From Pezizomycotina sp. ARF18 (lineage: Eukaryota > Ascomycota), in contig AZLU01000269.1 of NCBI GenBank assembly GCA_002224055.1, forward strand, positions 1 to 51,757: a stretch of 51,757 nucleotides of DNA, written 5' to 3'. The notes below the pieces were generated by a model that worked only from the letters and a program-made list of their open reading frames with translations, ran no database searches and was not told where the DNA came from. Below, piece after piece: positions 19,365 through 30,760 of this stretch. Both the position numbers and the translations under genes were made by a program. Position 1 is the first letter of the stretch; every line of letters starts with the position of its first letter.

Positions 19365-22052
19365 ATGGCAGTAACCCGCAAAATCTTTGTAGCAACTATG
19401 CAGCTTGCCAAAAACATATATCTTTCTGTGTTATGTTTATTGCGATCTTTGTTCCTTTATTCTATCGAGGGTTTCGAGAAAGTGGACGTTTGGAGCGGCT
19501 TTCCCATCCATCCATTAACGACCTCTTATATGCTATTTCGTATCATCTTCCCGGTACGGGAAGCCCCCTCAGCAGATTACACCAGAAGCTGAGGCAGGAG
19601 AGTTATAAACGGCTACGTCGACCGGTTGGTTGGAAGGAATTTCGTCGGAGTGCAGCCATGAAATGTGCCTGGCCTCTTAAGCAAACGAAACCCCAAAGAC
19701 TCCACCCTCCTCGCTGTATGTATATCCTGAGCACGTACTTTCTATTGTGAAGTCGAAGAGTCATTGTCAAAATTTATGGGGCCAGTTTTACTTCAAAGTT
19801 TCTGAAGAAACAACTATACTTTTCTTGAAGAATACACTGCTGCAAAGTTACGAGTCTGTTCAAAATTGGCATTTTTTCTATCACGGAAAACAAATAAATG
19901 ATAACGAATTGGTGATCAGTTTCGCAGGGAACCTCTTCACTACCATTCGCTTGTGTTTTCGCAGCGTTCATCACGACAACTTGATTTATATTAGTAAGTC
20001 TTTTTTTTTTTCTAACATCGGAAGTGTGAATTCTCGTTCCTTTCTGCTTCTTGGAGTGTTTACCTCTCTTCGTTCCCTCTGTTATTTGCTTTCTCTTTGC
20101 TCTTCCTTTTTCACCTCTGATATCTAACGCCTCCATTTCTTTTAAGCGGAAGACAGTCATATAGAGTCCTCTACACCTCCCTCCTCATCTCCGCCAATCC
20201 TCACGGCCCTTCCGTCTCATGGTAAGCTTCTGCTTCTTTCATACATCTTTCCTAATTTTCCTTTTCCAATTATTCGTTCTTTGCTTTCTCAGAGGATGTT
20301 CCAGAGTCTCTCCCTTTTGATTATTTCCTATTTCTCTCGTACTCAGTTATTATATTTTGCCTTTCCATCTTTCTCCTCTGTTTCTTTTGAGCGTTTTGCC
20401 TATCGACAAGCAGAGAAGATACTTATAGTATTTATCAGAAAATTTCCCTACTCTCGCCCCGAGTTTTCGTATTATCTTTTACGGGAACCATTGCAGCATC
20501 ACCCCCCGTTTTTGGATTTTTCCCATTTGTATTTGCTTCCTTCCTCCCTTGCTTCCTTCTTTCCTTCTCTCTCTCTCTCTCATTATTTATTTATGGGTTG
20601 TCTGCGCAAAACAATCCCCTCCATATTTCTTAATTTCTAGTATCTTGATCCTTCTCGCCCTAATTTATCTATTGATTTTTCTATTTATATTTGTTTAACT
20701 ACTTATTTATTTGGTGAAATTCTGCTCCTGTATCGTTCTTGATTACATCCTAACGGGCGTCTTTTTAGCATCCGTCATGGAATCTACAACGCTACACCGA
20801 CCGGCGTCGGACTGGAAACTAAAACTGGAAGTGGCGGTTCTGCCGACGTTCACCAGGTCCTTAGTCCCCGTGATGGTATACGGATTTTCGTCAAGACGCT
20901 TACGGGAAAGGCTATCACGCTCGAGGTTGAGTCCTCGGACATGGTAGGCAACGTTAGGTCTAAGATCCAGGATAATGAGTGTATCCCCCCGACCAGCAAC
21001 GTCTCATCTTCGCCGGTAAACAGCTTGAGGACGGAAGGACCCTTTCTGATTACAATATCCAGAAGGAATCCACCATCTTCCTTCCTTCCTTTCTTCGAGG
21101 AGGTGGAAAGGCCCGGCCGCGCTCAAGCTTGAGAAGACAGATGCAGTGGGGATACCAGGATTATTTTTCCTTACTAGATTTCTGATATATGATTGGTCCC
21201 ACCTCATCATCTCATCGTTTCCAGCTTTCATGACCTCTATTTCTTATACGTGTTGAGGCCAGGGGTTAATTTTCATCTTTCTATCTATCTGTTATTATTT
21301 GGCAGCCTATATCGAAACAGAGCTCTCGGAAATCAAGGAAATGTTTCCGGGGTCGCTTATATTTAATTCTCGTGACGACACCGCCAGCGCGCGATTAGAG
21401 GCATCATTACCGCAGAGGGGAAGCCGCTTATTGTGCTCGTAACGGGTAGCGCTTATGATACTAATGGCCTTGTGGAAATGAATTATGAGGTGCTCGAGAA
21501 GTTACCTTCCACTCGCCTACAATACCGGTCGTTGGTTTTGCTCCCTGCGAAGACCTTGCAGGTACTTTCGAGACCTTCTTTCTTGAATCCAAGAAGAGTA
21601 AAAGGTTCCAATTCAGGGCTTCCACGAACCGGCCGGGTCTACAAGTACTCAAAGGCAAACATCAACTTAAGGATAAACTAGTCGAGGCTATCAGTCGCGC
21701 AAGGGTATATGTAAAACTTCCCGATCGTATTACAGACGACGCTGTAATGTCCTTTAGCTTGAAAGCCTTTTCATCTGTTCCCTTTCCCAGATCCGCTGAA
21801 GTTAAAACTTTTTCTTGCTACCCTTTCCCTTCTTTTTTATTTTTGGTTTTCTTTCATTTCTCCCCCCTCTGTTCATATACTTCTCAATCTAGATCCACCC
21901 GCAAGGGCAGGGATATATATATATCGTCTTCTATTCCCTCCCTACCCCACTTGCTTATCTTTTCTATTTCATCTGAAATTAATCGTATATATACCCCGAA
22001 CACCTCCAGGCGTTGCAATCAACTTGCACAAGATATTTTTATAAATACTTAG
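19365..22052 (+). CDS. Tandem ubiquitin-like / ubiquitin domain protein with unrecognised C-terminal region
   Basis: The first beta-grasp-like domain (about 19765-19990) is divergent, with [16 protein letters not shown] then [15 protein letters not shown] spliced Ser/Pro linker follows (about 20149-20220, [17 protein letters not shown]). The second domain (about 20878-21115) is close to ubiquitin: [20 protein letters not shown], then [20 protein letters not shown] and [10 protein letters not shown]. It ends in an altered tail FLRGGG and keeps one of the lysines, in SKIQD. A missing C in the run at 20985-20990 breaks the frame. After another intron a C-terminal part contains [46 protein letters not shown] and [21 protein letters not shown] do not recognise it. 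The N-terminal exon (19365-19750) is doubtful, and coding support fades after about 21780 although the frame stays open to 22052. It could be a ubiquitin-fusion precursor or a shuttle-type protein. Confidence 0.6.
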
Positions 22053-22857
22053 CTATATTGACTCAATAACTTTATATAATGAAAACTGTTAGTAATATGG
22101 GGATTAAAATTATGCAACTGAATGCCTTCCATGTATTCCAGGGCTAATTCGAGGCCTGATACTTCTCAAGTAATTACCAGATGGATGATTGGTGATATAA
22201 AATGCCCGACTTTAGGAGGGTTCTAGACTGACCAGAATTTGCACAGCAGGTCATGTCAAGATCATGTAAAACCACGGGACATTTATACAATTTGCACGTA
22301 ACTAATTAGACGAAGGAATTAGGACGAGGCTAGAGTCATCTTAGATAGGAGGGAGGAGGAGAGTTTAAGGGGGGAGGGAAAGGGGGGGCCGCCCTTCCCC
22401 CTCAGTTTACAAACTTCTCTTTAGTAGCATTTCATTCCGCTATTAGTCCTAAAGTCGAGCACCTCATGGCGAGCCCCAGCGAGCGTATCGTGTTAAGATC
22501 AAATCCAATCCTTTCTTCTCAAGCATGATTGAATGTCGTGTCACGTGAAAACCCTAATCCAATATCCATTGCCTAATAAGATTTGGAACAACACGCACGT
22601 GCCACACACGCGTCTCGCGTTCTCTGCGTAGTAATTTCCTCTGCAGCGGCCGCTGGAATTCGACTCTTTTCTTCCTTCCTTTCCTTTCTTTTTCTTCCTT
22701 CCTTCCTTTTTATTTTCTTTTTTCCCTCCTATAACCAAGTACTCAAATACCCGTTCTCTTTGCAAGTTTTCCACTTATTTGGTCACTCTGGCCTTGGTTA
22801 CTTCTCTTTGGAGAGTATTACACGAGGCTACTTGAATGCCTAGATTGACGAAGCATT
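22053..22857. other. Intergenic region before the UBR7-type gene
   Basis: About 800 bp. A purine-rich stretch at 22345-22390 includes a run of seven G. A pyrimidine-rich CTTCCTT tract at 22660-22725 is a plausible 5' leader for the downstream gene. No supported gene or RNA. Confidence 0.55.
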
Positions 22858-24620
22858 ATGGCGTCTCCAACAGTAGAAATATCCCAAACGGCGCAAGAGT
22901 ACATCGAGCCCAGCTAAACTTGGAACATGAGGCGAGGGAGGTTTTACCATACGTACGTCGCCCATCTACTAATTTTCGTCCCTTGTGACGTCCTCCAATG
23001 TCGACGATGAAATAGCCGTTTTTCTAGCGCACTCGTGCTAAATACTCAATTCGCATACTAAAAGGCATTCGACCAATGCACCTATACAATGGTCCGCTAA
23101 GGCAGCTCGTCTTTGCTTGTTTGAGCTGCACGCCGCCTGGATCTCAGCCGGCAGGTGTATGCTATAGCTGTTCCATTTCTTGCCACGGTTCTCACGGCGA
23201 GATCGTCGAGTTATTCGCGAAACGCGGGTTCACGTGTGATTGCGGGACCGAACGCTTCCCGAACGCAGACTGTTGCTTGCGAAAATGCTCGGGGGAGAAG
23301 GCCGCGCCGAACACCTACAACCAGAACTTTAGGGGTTACTTTTGCGAAAACGAGCTCTACGAAGCTGACAAAGAGCTGGGGACCATGTACCAATGCCTCT
23401 TGGGCGACGTCTGCAAGGAAGACTGGTTTCACGATAGGTGTATCCTGGGGCTGGGTTCTAAGCCTGAAAGTGATGACGCCAAATCTTCGAACCCGACAGG
23501 GCCTGCTGAAGCCGGGATAATGACGGTGTGCAGGATGAAGCCATGGCCGGAGCTGAAGCTGAGAGCCTAGACCTTCGGACGCTGCCGCAGCGCATGTGGA
23601 AGCTGAAGCTGATTCAGAGGAGAGGCTCAAAGGTTTCCCCTCAGAAGAGTCATTTGAGCACTTTATTTGCTGGCAGTGCGTTTCCAACAATCCGTGGTTG
23701 AAACGCTACTCGGGCGCTCCCGGATTTTTAGACGCCGTCGTCAAACAAGATATCAGACCCGAACAGGCACCCATGAAACAAGCAGATGCGCAAGCGACTT
23801 CCGAGGGAACGGGAACGAAGAGCAAGAAAAGGAAGGCCGAAGATGAGCTCATGCCGGATGCCGGCGCAGTCAAAAGGTCAAAAACGCCGGAGCCAACCCT
23901 ACCTAGCCTACCAACCGCAAGCGAAACGGTCGTAGAAAGCGCAGACCCTGGAGATTGTAAGCTGCCGGACTCGCGCCATCCTTGGCTGACCAAACAGTCT
24001 CACTCTTTCTCAAAGAGGACTTTCGAAAAACACTGTGCAAATGCCGATCATGCTACCTGTTGCTCTCGGAGTTCCACGTTCTCCTAGAAGAGGAAGAGAC
24101 CTATAAGCCGCCTTTAGATAGCGATCACGACGATACTTCTGCTCACGAGAGTCTGTTCGATGCGGGCCAGAAAGCGCTTAATACTATGGATAGAGTTAAA
24201 GCAATTGGTATAATATAACTCTCTACCCCCCACCTTTTCTTTTGTCCAATGCGTATATCAAGCTAAATTACTCTAAAGAGGGGTCATGGCGTACAACATG
24301 TTGAAGGAGAAAGTCAGAGAATTCCTCAAACCTTTTGCGGATGAAAACCGTGTCGTCGGTGCCGAGGACGTGAAAAATATTTTGAGGAGCTTCGAGGAGA
24401 CAAATCTCAAGGCGTGCCTGAAGCTTCATCGAATAAGTCGGATGAGAATGGCGGTAAGGGCGATGGTAACGATAACAGAAAAGAGCAAAGCGGTAAGTAC
24501 AATCCTTACTTCGAATGTCCGAGTTTGGTCTCGTTTGAATATTATACTTTGATAACAAATTCGTTCATTAATACCGATGGTGAGACTCGGCTCTAACACT
24601 CTCTCACATTAGGATATTAA
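22858..24620 (+). CDS. UBR7/Mlo2-type UBR-box and PHD-finger protein
   Basis: Predicted E3 ubiquitin ligase or chromatin reader of the UBR7 family. Exon 1 begins MASPTVEISQTAQEYIE and ends at a GTACGT donor (22953). From 23065 the UBR zinc-binding box reads FDQCTYTMG, CLSCTP, GVCYSCSISCHGSHGEIVEL, RGFTCDCGTERFPNADC and NTYNQNFRGYFC. A PHD-like Cys/His module follows: MYQCLLGDVCKEDWFHDRC, later FEHFICWQCV. An acidic/Lys-rich linker with KSKKRKAEDE precedes the C-terminal block LCKCRSCYLLLSEF and LKPFADENRVVGAEDV. Introns include 24211-24278 and 24493-24612. The last exon is eight bases (24613-24620) and completes ...SGY-stop. Frame breaks occur at about 22909, 23091, 23570 and 23990. Same orientation as the upstream ubiquitin-like gene. 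Confidence 0.88.
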
Positions 24621-24937
24621 TATTGGCTGAACCAATACAATTTCAGACCGTATAGCCTCCCTACCTCCGTGCTTCTGCGTAGATGTCCATTTATCAAGGG
24701 CGCATCGTTTCACGGGCAGGGAGAAAAGTTGAGCTTTTTAGGCCATGAATCTCATGTGGTCACGGTTATCACTTGGGAAGTTTTAATTGTACAATGTTAT
24801 ACTCAGGGTAATAGTCGATTAGTTGATTGTGTGTATCGACACTCATATTGAATATAAAAAGGTAAGTGGGTAGTCTATATGTAAGAATAGAAACGAATAT
24901 TCCCAGTTTATCTTATTTTTGCCCCTGGGCCGGCCCT
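24621..24937. other. Convergent 3' intergenic region
   Basis: Only 317 bp between the stop of the UBR7-type gene and that of the opposite golgin-like gene. It should contain both 3' ends. No repeat or gene seen. Confidence 0.6.
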
Positions 24938-26930
24938 TTAAATCTCAAATATTTCACCATACGGGCCATCAAGACCAGCATTACCGAACGTATTTGTCAG
25001 GTCTAGCTTGAAGCCTTTCCATTTTTGAACCTCCTGTTTTATACTTGCAATTCTCTCTTCCTTGCTCTGGTTTCTCATCTAGGTTGTTGAATGGATGAGG
25101 TTGCGACGGCCCTTGCGGTTCAGAGACACAGCGATGGCTCGAATCCTTGGCCATCTGCGTTTGATGGTCGGGAAGACGGGTTGTTCAGATCGATATCGGA
25201 AAACGATGCTGCGGATTCGTCTACAGCTGCAACAAACCCTTGCTTCCGCGCCTGTTCTAGTTGCTGCTCGAGGAAATGAATTCGTGCTTGGGAACGGTTC
25301 CACCTTCATCTTCAAGCTCGTTAACCATATCATCGTCATCCTGCGTCATGCCATGACTGGGACCACCCTCATGTGACGAGCTTGTGCACTCTCCTTTAGC
25401 TGAGATACTCGTTCGAGCAGCTCCGAGTTTTCTCTTTGCAGCGTCGTGATTTTCTTTAACGACTCGCTATTCCTGGCATCGGTGTCTCTTAGAGCAGAAG
25501 CGACAGAGTCGTATTTCTTCTCCCATGTCTGCAAGTGCGCCCGAACATTGTCATTTTCGGACCCCATTTCTTTGATTTTGCTTTCTAGGCTCGCGATTTG
25601 CGTTTCGTGGGAAATCTTTGAAGCTTGTTCTGAAAGCAGGCGATCAGTCGCACTTTTTAATTTCCGATTGAGTTCTTCGATCTGAGCACATGCAATTTCA
25701 AAGAGTTTTCGGAAGTTTTGACCTGGGTCTCAAGAGAGACTATCTTCGGCATAGAGGTCTCCAGCGAAGAATTAGATTTCTCGAGCGAGGAGCGCAAGGT
25801 AGACAGCTCCAGGGAGAGGCTTTCGATCTGTTCCTCTTTCGATCGCATCAGATCTTCGAAATTTGATGGCGAGGAGGCGGAAGATCTCTGCCGTAGCTCG
25901 CTGATTAACTTGTCCTTCTCCGAACATTGGGATGTAAGATGTGAGACTTGTCGGTTAAGACTCGATACCTCCACCTTCTGTTACGGGGAAAAGGGGGAGC
26001 AAGGCGAGACGGAACGTTAGTATTAGCGGATCTTGACTCTGCAAATCGCTACAATTAATTTGAAGCAGAACGATGAATGTACCGATTTTTTAAGCTCCGT
26101 ATTGGACTGATCAGCTGATTCTTTTGCCTTTGCGGCTTCAGATTCGATTTCCTGAAGCTTTTTCCTAGTGTCATCTAAAATGCGTTGTGTTTCCTCTTGA
26201 TCCAGCTTGGTCTGGGCCAAATCGTTCTCTGCTTTTTGAAGTCTTTCGACGTCCTTTTTTAGCTTTGCCTTGTCTTCCAATAGCGAGTTTATTGTGGATG
26301 CTTGCTTGCGGTAAATGTCTGGCAGAGAATCAGAGAGTAAAGTGGCTCATTTGTCGTCGAACTAAGCTCGGATGATCGGAGAATTTCCGCCGCCGTAAGA
26401 GACTGGCGACGAATATGACCTCCGTGGACGGTAACTTGCTGTTTCGTTGTACTAGCAGGCACTTGATCCTCCTTTGCCGCTTCCGCAGTGCTCGACTCTT
26501 GTTGCGCTTTCGGATCAGATTCTGCATTGTCTGCAGCTGGGGCTTCTGCAACAGCTCCCGCGTCCGGCTCCGTTCCAGAGGGCCTAAAGTATAGAGGTTA
26601 ATCGAATTCGAACCACGATGAACGGTCGGCTGACATTAAGACCGCAATAAAGTTGTTCTTCCTACACGTGAAATCATTTATAGGTGGATAAAGGCTCGGC
26701 TATACTGACTTATATGCTGATGACGATGCTTTTTTTGCAGTTTTCTTCTTTTTTAATTCTTCGTACTGAAATGTTGGTGAAGTTAAACGCAGTCCGAGCT
26801 CCGATAACCTCTAAAAAGTTTCCCCTCACCCTTCCCGCGTTTTTAATCCCATGAAATTTCGCGTCCTTACCTTCTTCTTAGCTGCAGCTAGCTTTTCCGC
26901 CTTCTGCTTCTCGTTTGCATCATCCGCCAT
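24938..26930 (-). CDS. Golgin-like coiled-coil protein
   Basis: Exon 1 (26871-26930) encodes MADDANEKQKAEKLAAAKKK, a basic start resembling the N-termini of GM130/Bug1-type golgins. Then come a Lys-rich YEELKKK, an acidic/Ala-rich linker and GHIRRQSLTAAEILRSSE. Long heptad coiled coil follows: KDVERLQKAENDLAQTKLDQ, RKKLQEIESEAAKAKESADQ, VSSLNRQVSHLTSQCSEKDK, EQIESLSLELSTLRSSLEKS and ITTLQRENSELLERVSQLKE. The end is an acidic DDDDMVNELEDEGG segment, FLEQQLEQARKQGF and a conserved-looking tail KWKGFKLDLTNTFGNAGLDG, YGEIFEI-stop at 24938-24940. The pattern suits a Golgi tether (Rud3, Sgm1/TMF or Bug1 class). I cannot decide which, and I see no GRIP domain. Frame breaks occur in the C-terminal third. 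Confidence 0.7.
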
Positions 26931-27389
26931 CGCTGGTCGATATCGGCTGGTGGTGTGTAGAGATATATTGGAAAACCCGATCGTTTGGTTAAGGTAAAAT
27001 CAAACGAGATGGCGATTGACACTTTGCAATAGCCTTTTTCCTCGGAAAAGAAGCCGTTTAAGCGCGTTGAGTGAAGTTGCAGTGGTAGTTAGTGTTCTGC
27101 AGTGATAAATTATTATAATGACGGTTAAGCAAGTTCCACAGGTGTCTAACTAAACCAGTAAAATTATCCAATGGGAAGGGTTATCAGGCGCCAGATAAGG
27201 TTCTTTGTGGCGTGCAGTTCGCTGCTGGCCGAGTTTGGCTCTTTTGTAACCTTGGGTAGTCTTGCCCTTGCGACCGTTTTTACTAACCTTTTTTTTTCTC
27301 TTTTCTTTGACGCCTGTGACTAAATAATATATATTTCTCTGAAATATTACCAACCAAGCTTACAACACGCTTCGATCTAGGAGGTAGAT
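26931..27389. promoter_or_regulatory. Shared divergent promoter region (golgin-like / NCS6)
   Basis: 459 bp between two divergent start codons. It must hold both promoters. A T/C-rich tract at 27280-27330 lies just 5' of the NCS6 start. No identifiable factor sites. Confidence 0.6.
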
Positions 27390-28673
27390 ATGACGTCCCG
27401 CTATTGCGAACACTGCAAAAGTCGCCGGGCAGTTATAGTCCGGCCGAAGAATCAGAAGAGGCTCTGCAAGGAGTGCTTCATTGACATCTTCGAATCCGAG
27501 GTCCATGAGACGATTGTAGCTTCGCAAATATTTCCCATCCGTGGAGAACGCATCGCTATCGGGGCTTCCGGAGGGAAGGATTCTACGGTCCTAGCTGCCG
27601 TGCTCAAAAGCTTAAACGAGAAGTATGATTACGGCGTGGAATTCGTTTTGCTATCGGTAGACGAAGGTATCCACGGATACCGGGACGACAGCTTGGAAAC
27701 GGTTAAGCGAAACGCCTTGCAGTATGAGATGGAGCTGCACATCACGGGCTACAGCGAGCTATATGGTTGGACTATGGACCAGGTCGTCGAACAAGTTGGA
27801 AAGAAAGGCAATTGCACCTACTGCGGAGTCTTCAGGAGACAGGCCCTTGATCGTGGTGCTGCTAAGCTCGGCATTCAACACATCTTAACGGGACATAATG
27901 CAGATGATATTGCAGAAACTATACTAATGAACTGTGGGTATTTAAATCTACTCCGTCAGGGAATGAGTTTTGAGTTAATCTTGTCTTCCCTTCTCTTTGC
28001 CTTTTCTATCGTACTTTTCACCAGTTCTTCGAGCCGACCTCCCGCGTCTGGGTCGATGCGCAAATTATGACCTCAGCCAGCGCTTCAATGATGCGGCGGA
28101 GCAAACCACTCAAGTACGCTTACGAAAAGGAGATAGTGCTGTATGCGCACCATAGAAACCTTGATTACTTTTCTACTGAATGCATTTATTCTCCGGATGC
28201 GTTTAGAGGGACGGCGAGGACCCTTATAAAGGCGCTAGAAAAGTCGCGACCGAGCGCGATCATAGACATTGTTCGAAGCGGTGAGTGTCTAGCCTTGCTC
28301 GTTCCAACGGATGCGCAAGCCGAACATGGTTCAAAGTGTGGTCGCGAGACAACGTCAGAAAAAATGCACCACCTCGGCTGGCCGAGATGGTGAGGTGGCA
28401 GCGTCCGAGAATACAGGGACAAGGCCCGCGAAACCAAACGATGTTCTGATAGAAGACCCCAACGCTGCTGTATCTCTTCGTTTGCTTAGCATATATAAGG
28501 CAGGACACAAGCCCAAGACGATATCCCAAAGCTTGAAACCAAGTAAGAATCGTTCCATGGGATCCTGTAGTCGGTGCGGCTACTTGTCGTCGCAAGCAGT
28601 TTGCAAGGCTTGTGTATTGTTAGAGTCCTTAAATAAATCAAAGCCCTCCGTAGGAATCGGCTTTTCAGCTTGA
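27390..28673 (+). CDS. NCS6: Cytoplasmic tRNA 2-thiolation protein 1 (Ncs6/Ctu1)
   Basis: ATP-pyrophosphatase that, with Ncs2 and the Urm1 sulfur relay, thiolates wobble uridine 34 of cytosolic tRNA(Lys), tRNA(Glu) and tRNA(Gln). The N-terminal zinc motif is CEHCKSRR with KRLCKECF. The PP-loop is [14 protein letters not shown]. Next come [38 protein letters not shown] and [15 protein letters not shown]. An intron (27934-28024) is followed by [47 protein letters not shown] and the C-terminal zinc motif [20 protein letters not shown]. The first 180 residues are unbroken. Single-base frame breaks lie near 28065 and 28370. Length of about 390 residues is usual for the family, with a slightly extended loop before the last zinc motif. 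Confidence 0.94.
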
Positions 28674-29242
28674 GTTTTTATCGACAGCCGCAGCGGCGAT
28701 TTTTCAATTCGTTCCTCTTAAATTCCGCGCTCTTGAGATGTATACCTCCACAAGTATGGTATAACAAGACATACTACGGTATCGAGGTTGTGCTGCAACG
28801 TCTCATCCTCACTTTAGCTTTATTGTGTTTACAGCAAATAAATTACCCAGCTTTGAACTACTGAGGTGTTGTTACTAATTCTATATTATTATCAATCAAC
28901 CAAATCCAAATTTTCTTTCCTTTCTTTCAATTCTTTTAGTTTTCGTTCACTCGCTCCTCCATTTTTCTTTTTTTTTATAAAAAAAAAAGCCTTTAAAAAA
29001 CCCTTCGTAAGTCATCAGAAAATAATGAAATCAAAAAACAATCAAGGAAAGAGGCATAATAATTGTCCAGGCAATCATTTAGAGAAGGGAAAAAAAAAAA
29101 GATTATTGACACGAAGTTTGATATAATCTTATTTGTGTATCCAATATTCAGTATCGACTTTCAAACTCTCCTTGTCCACGAAGGATTTGCTTAAAAGCAA
29201 CCTTCATGGTAGCCAGCAAGGAAACCTGCCCAGTTCGTTTTC
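28674..29242. other. Convergent 3' intergenic region
   Basis: About 570 bp between the NCS6 stop and the SUN-family stop. T-rich (28900-28980) then A-rich (28978-29100) sequence, probably the two 3'UTRs. No supported gene. Confidence 0.6.
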
Positions 29243-30760
29243 TTATCTACTGCTGAAAACATATTTCGCCTTTCCCTTCGTGACGGTAACCTAGATGTGG
29301 AGCAGAGTTAGTCACCTATGTATTTATTTTGCTTCCGAGGAAAATCTTACAGTGCATCCTTGCGGAGAAGGGCCTGAATCGGAATGAAAGGCGTTATTTT
29401 TGTAGGAACAAGCGCCGACGATTTCGGCACCCTCGTCAGGGACAATCTTAGTGAAAAATCCATAAAATTAGCAACTGGGTAAATAAAACTAATTTAAAAT
29501 GAAATGACGTTTTTAATGAAGTTTAGCCTACCTCAACATCATAACCAGCGTCTTTGCCCTTCGCAAGGTTATTTGGAGACAATGAAAGGAAGCTACCTTG
29601 AGGGGTATGGCCAGCACCAAATATCTTCGTTTTCAGAGCCCAAAAGTTAGTGAAGCTAGAGAGCGTGCAGTAGAGAGAGAGCCACTTACCAAGGGAGCCC
29701 AGTTCCCAGTAAAAGAATCCTCACTGCCCCAGCAGCAACCTTCATCGACACTCACACCCGCTTTGTTCACATAGTATTGTGCAGAGGTTGTTTTACCCTC
29801 CCAGATAAAGCAAGAAGCAGAATCAACCACAGTTAAGGGAAATTCCGTTCCACCGCTCGTAGCATAGACTGGGACGACCATATTTTCGGTACCTTTTTTT
29901 TTTGGTTGGATCCAACCACGAAAAATCAGGCATTGAGACAATAAGAGTACAAATACCTATGCACTTGAGACATGGCAAGAAAAAAGCAAATGGGGAGCAG
30001 ACTTACCAGGATAGTCGGTACCACAAACAGCAACGTTCTCCGACATCTTGTTGACTAGGACAGCGGACCCGAATCCGGAAACGCAGAGCTTCGGGACTGA
30101 CGGACGCGTGAGCTTGAGTTTACCCCCTTGGCAAAGAAGACCGCCTCGGGTTTCTCCATCGCTTGGCTGCGTGGCTGGCCATTGCGATTTGGTCATTCCC
30201 GGAGGGCACGCGTATGAGCAGTACGCATTGTCCGTGCAAGACTTAGCAGTGCCATCGCCCAGCTGGACGCCACTCCACCCTCCAAGACCCAGATGACCCA
30301 GAGCTAGCGCGCCGTAGTCAGAAGGAAGTGGGAACAGTCGAGCTCTCCATCTGGAAAATCCCCGCTGACGCTCTTAGCAATGGCTGCGTGGGTAGTAGTC
30401 GCAGAGGTAGCAGGGCTATCCACGGGAGGAGCGCTATCCGCTGAAGGTGCTGGAGATTCGTTTTCCGGCATAGCCGTGGGAGATCCTGGGATGACGAGGT
30501 TGTCGTACTGTGCCATCTCCGGGAGGGGAGTTTGAAGGGTTGAGGAAATAAATTTCCCGAACTGATCAACAAATATGGTCTCATACTGGATAAAGGTCAT
30601 GGTCTCCGGCTCCGCTTCCCTAGCCTTGAGGTCGAGGTTGACGAACTCCCGACGACCGTGGTGACTATGATGCAGGGAGCGCTTTCCAGTGAGGTCCAGC
30701 CGCGTCCGCAATGCATTGTCCAGCAAATATCGCCAAAAAGTAGACCACCGTGAGAGGCAT
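29243..30760 (-). CDS. SUN-family cell-wall protein (Sim1/Uth1/Nca3/Sun4 group)
   Basis: Secreted, Cys-rich fungal protein of the SUN group, linked to beta-glucan remodelling and septation. Start [20 protein letters not shown] looks like a signal peptide. A Ser/Thr/Pro-rich segment ([20 protein letters not shown]) follows. The SUN domain starts at [11 protein letters not shown] with [14 protein letters not shown]. It continues [106 protein letters not shown] and [10 protein letters not shown]. It ends [15 protein letters not shown]-stop. Exon 1 is 30007-30760; at least three further introns follow (acceptor near 29893). One or two frame breaks are confined to exon 1, and the SUN core from 30200 down is mostly intact. 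Convergent with NCS6. Confidence 0.9.

Noticed and set aside
24938-26930. Myosin/kinesin or SMC protein
   Set aside because: There is coiled coil but no P-loop motor or ATPase head motifs; the short basic N-terminus and conserved non-coil tail fit a golgin-like protein better.
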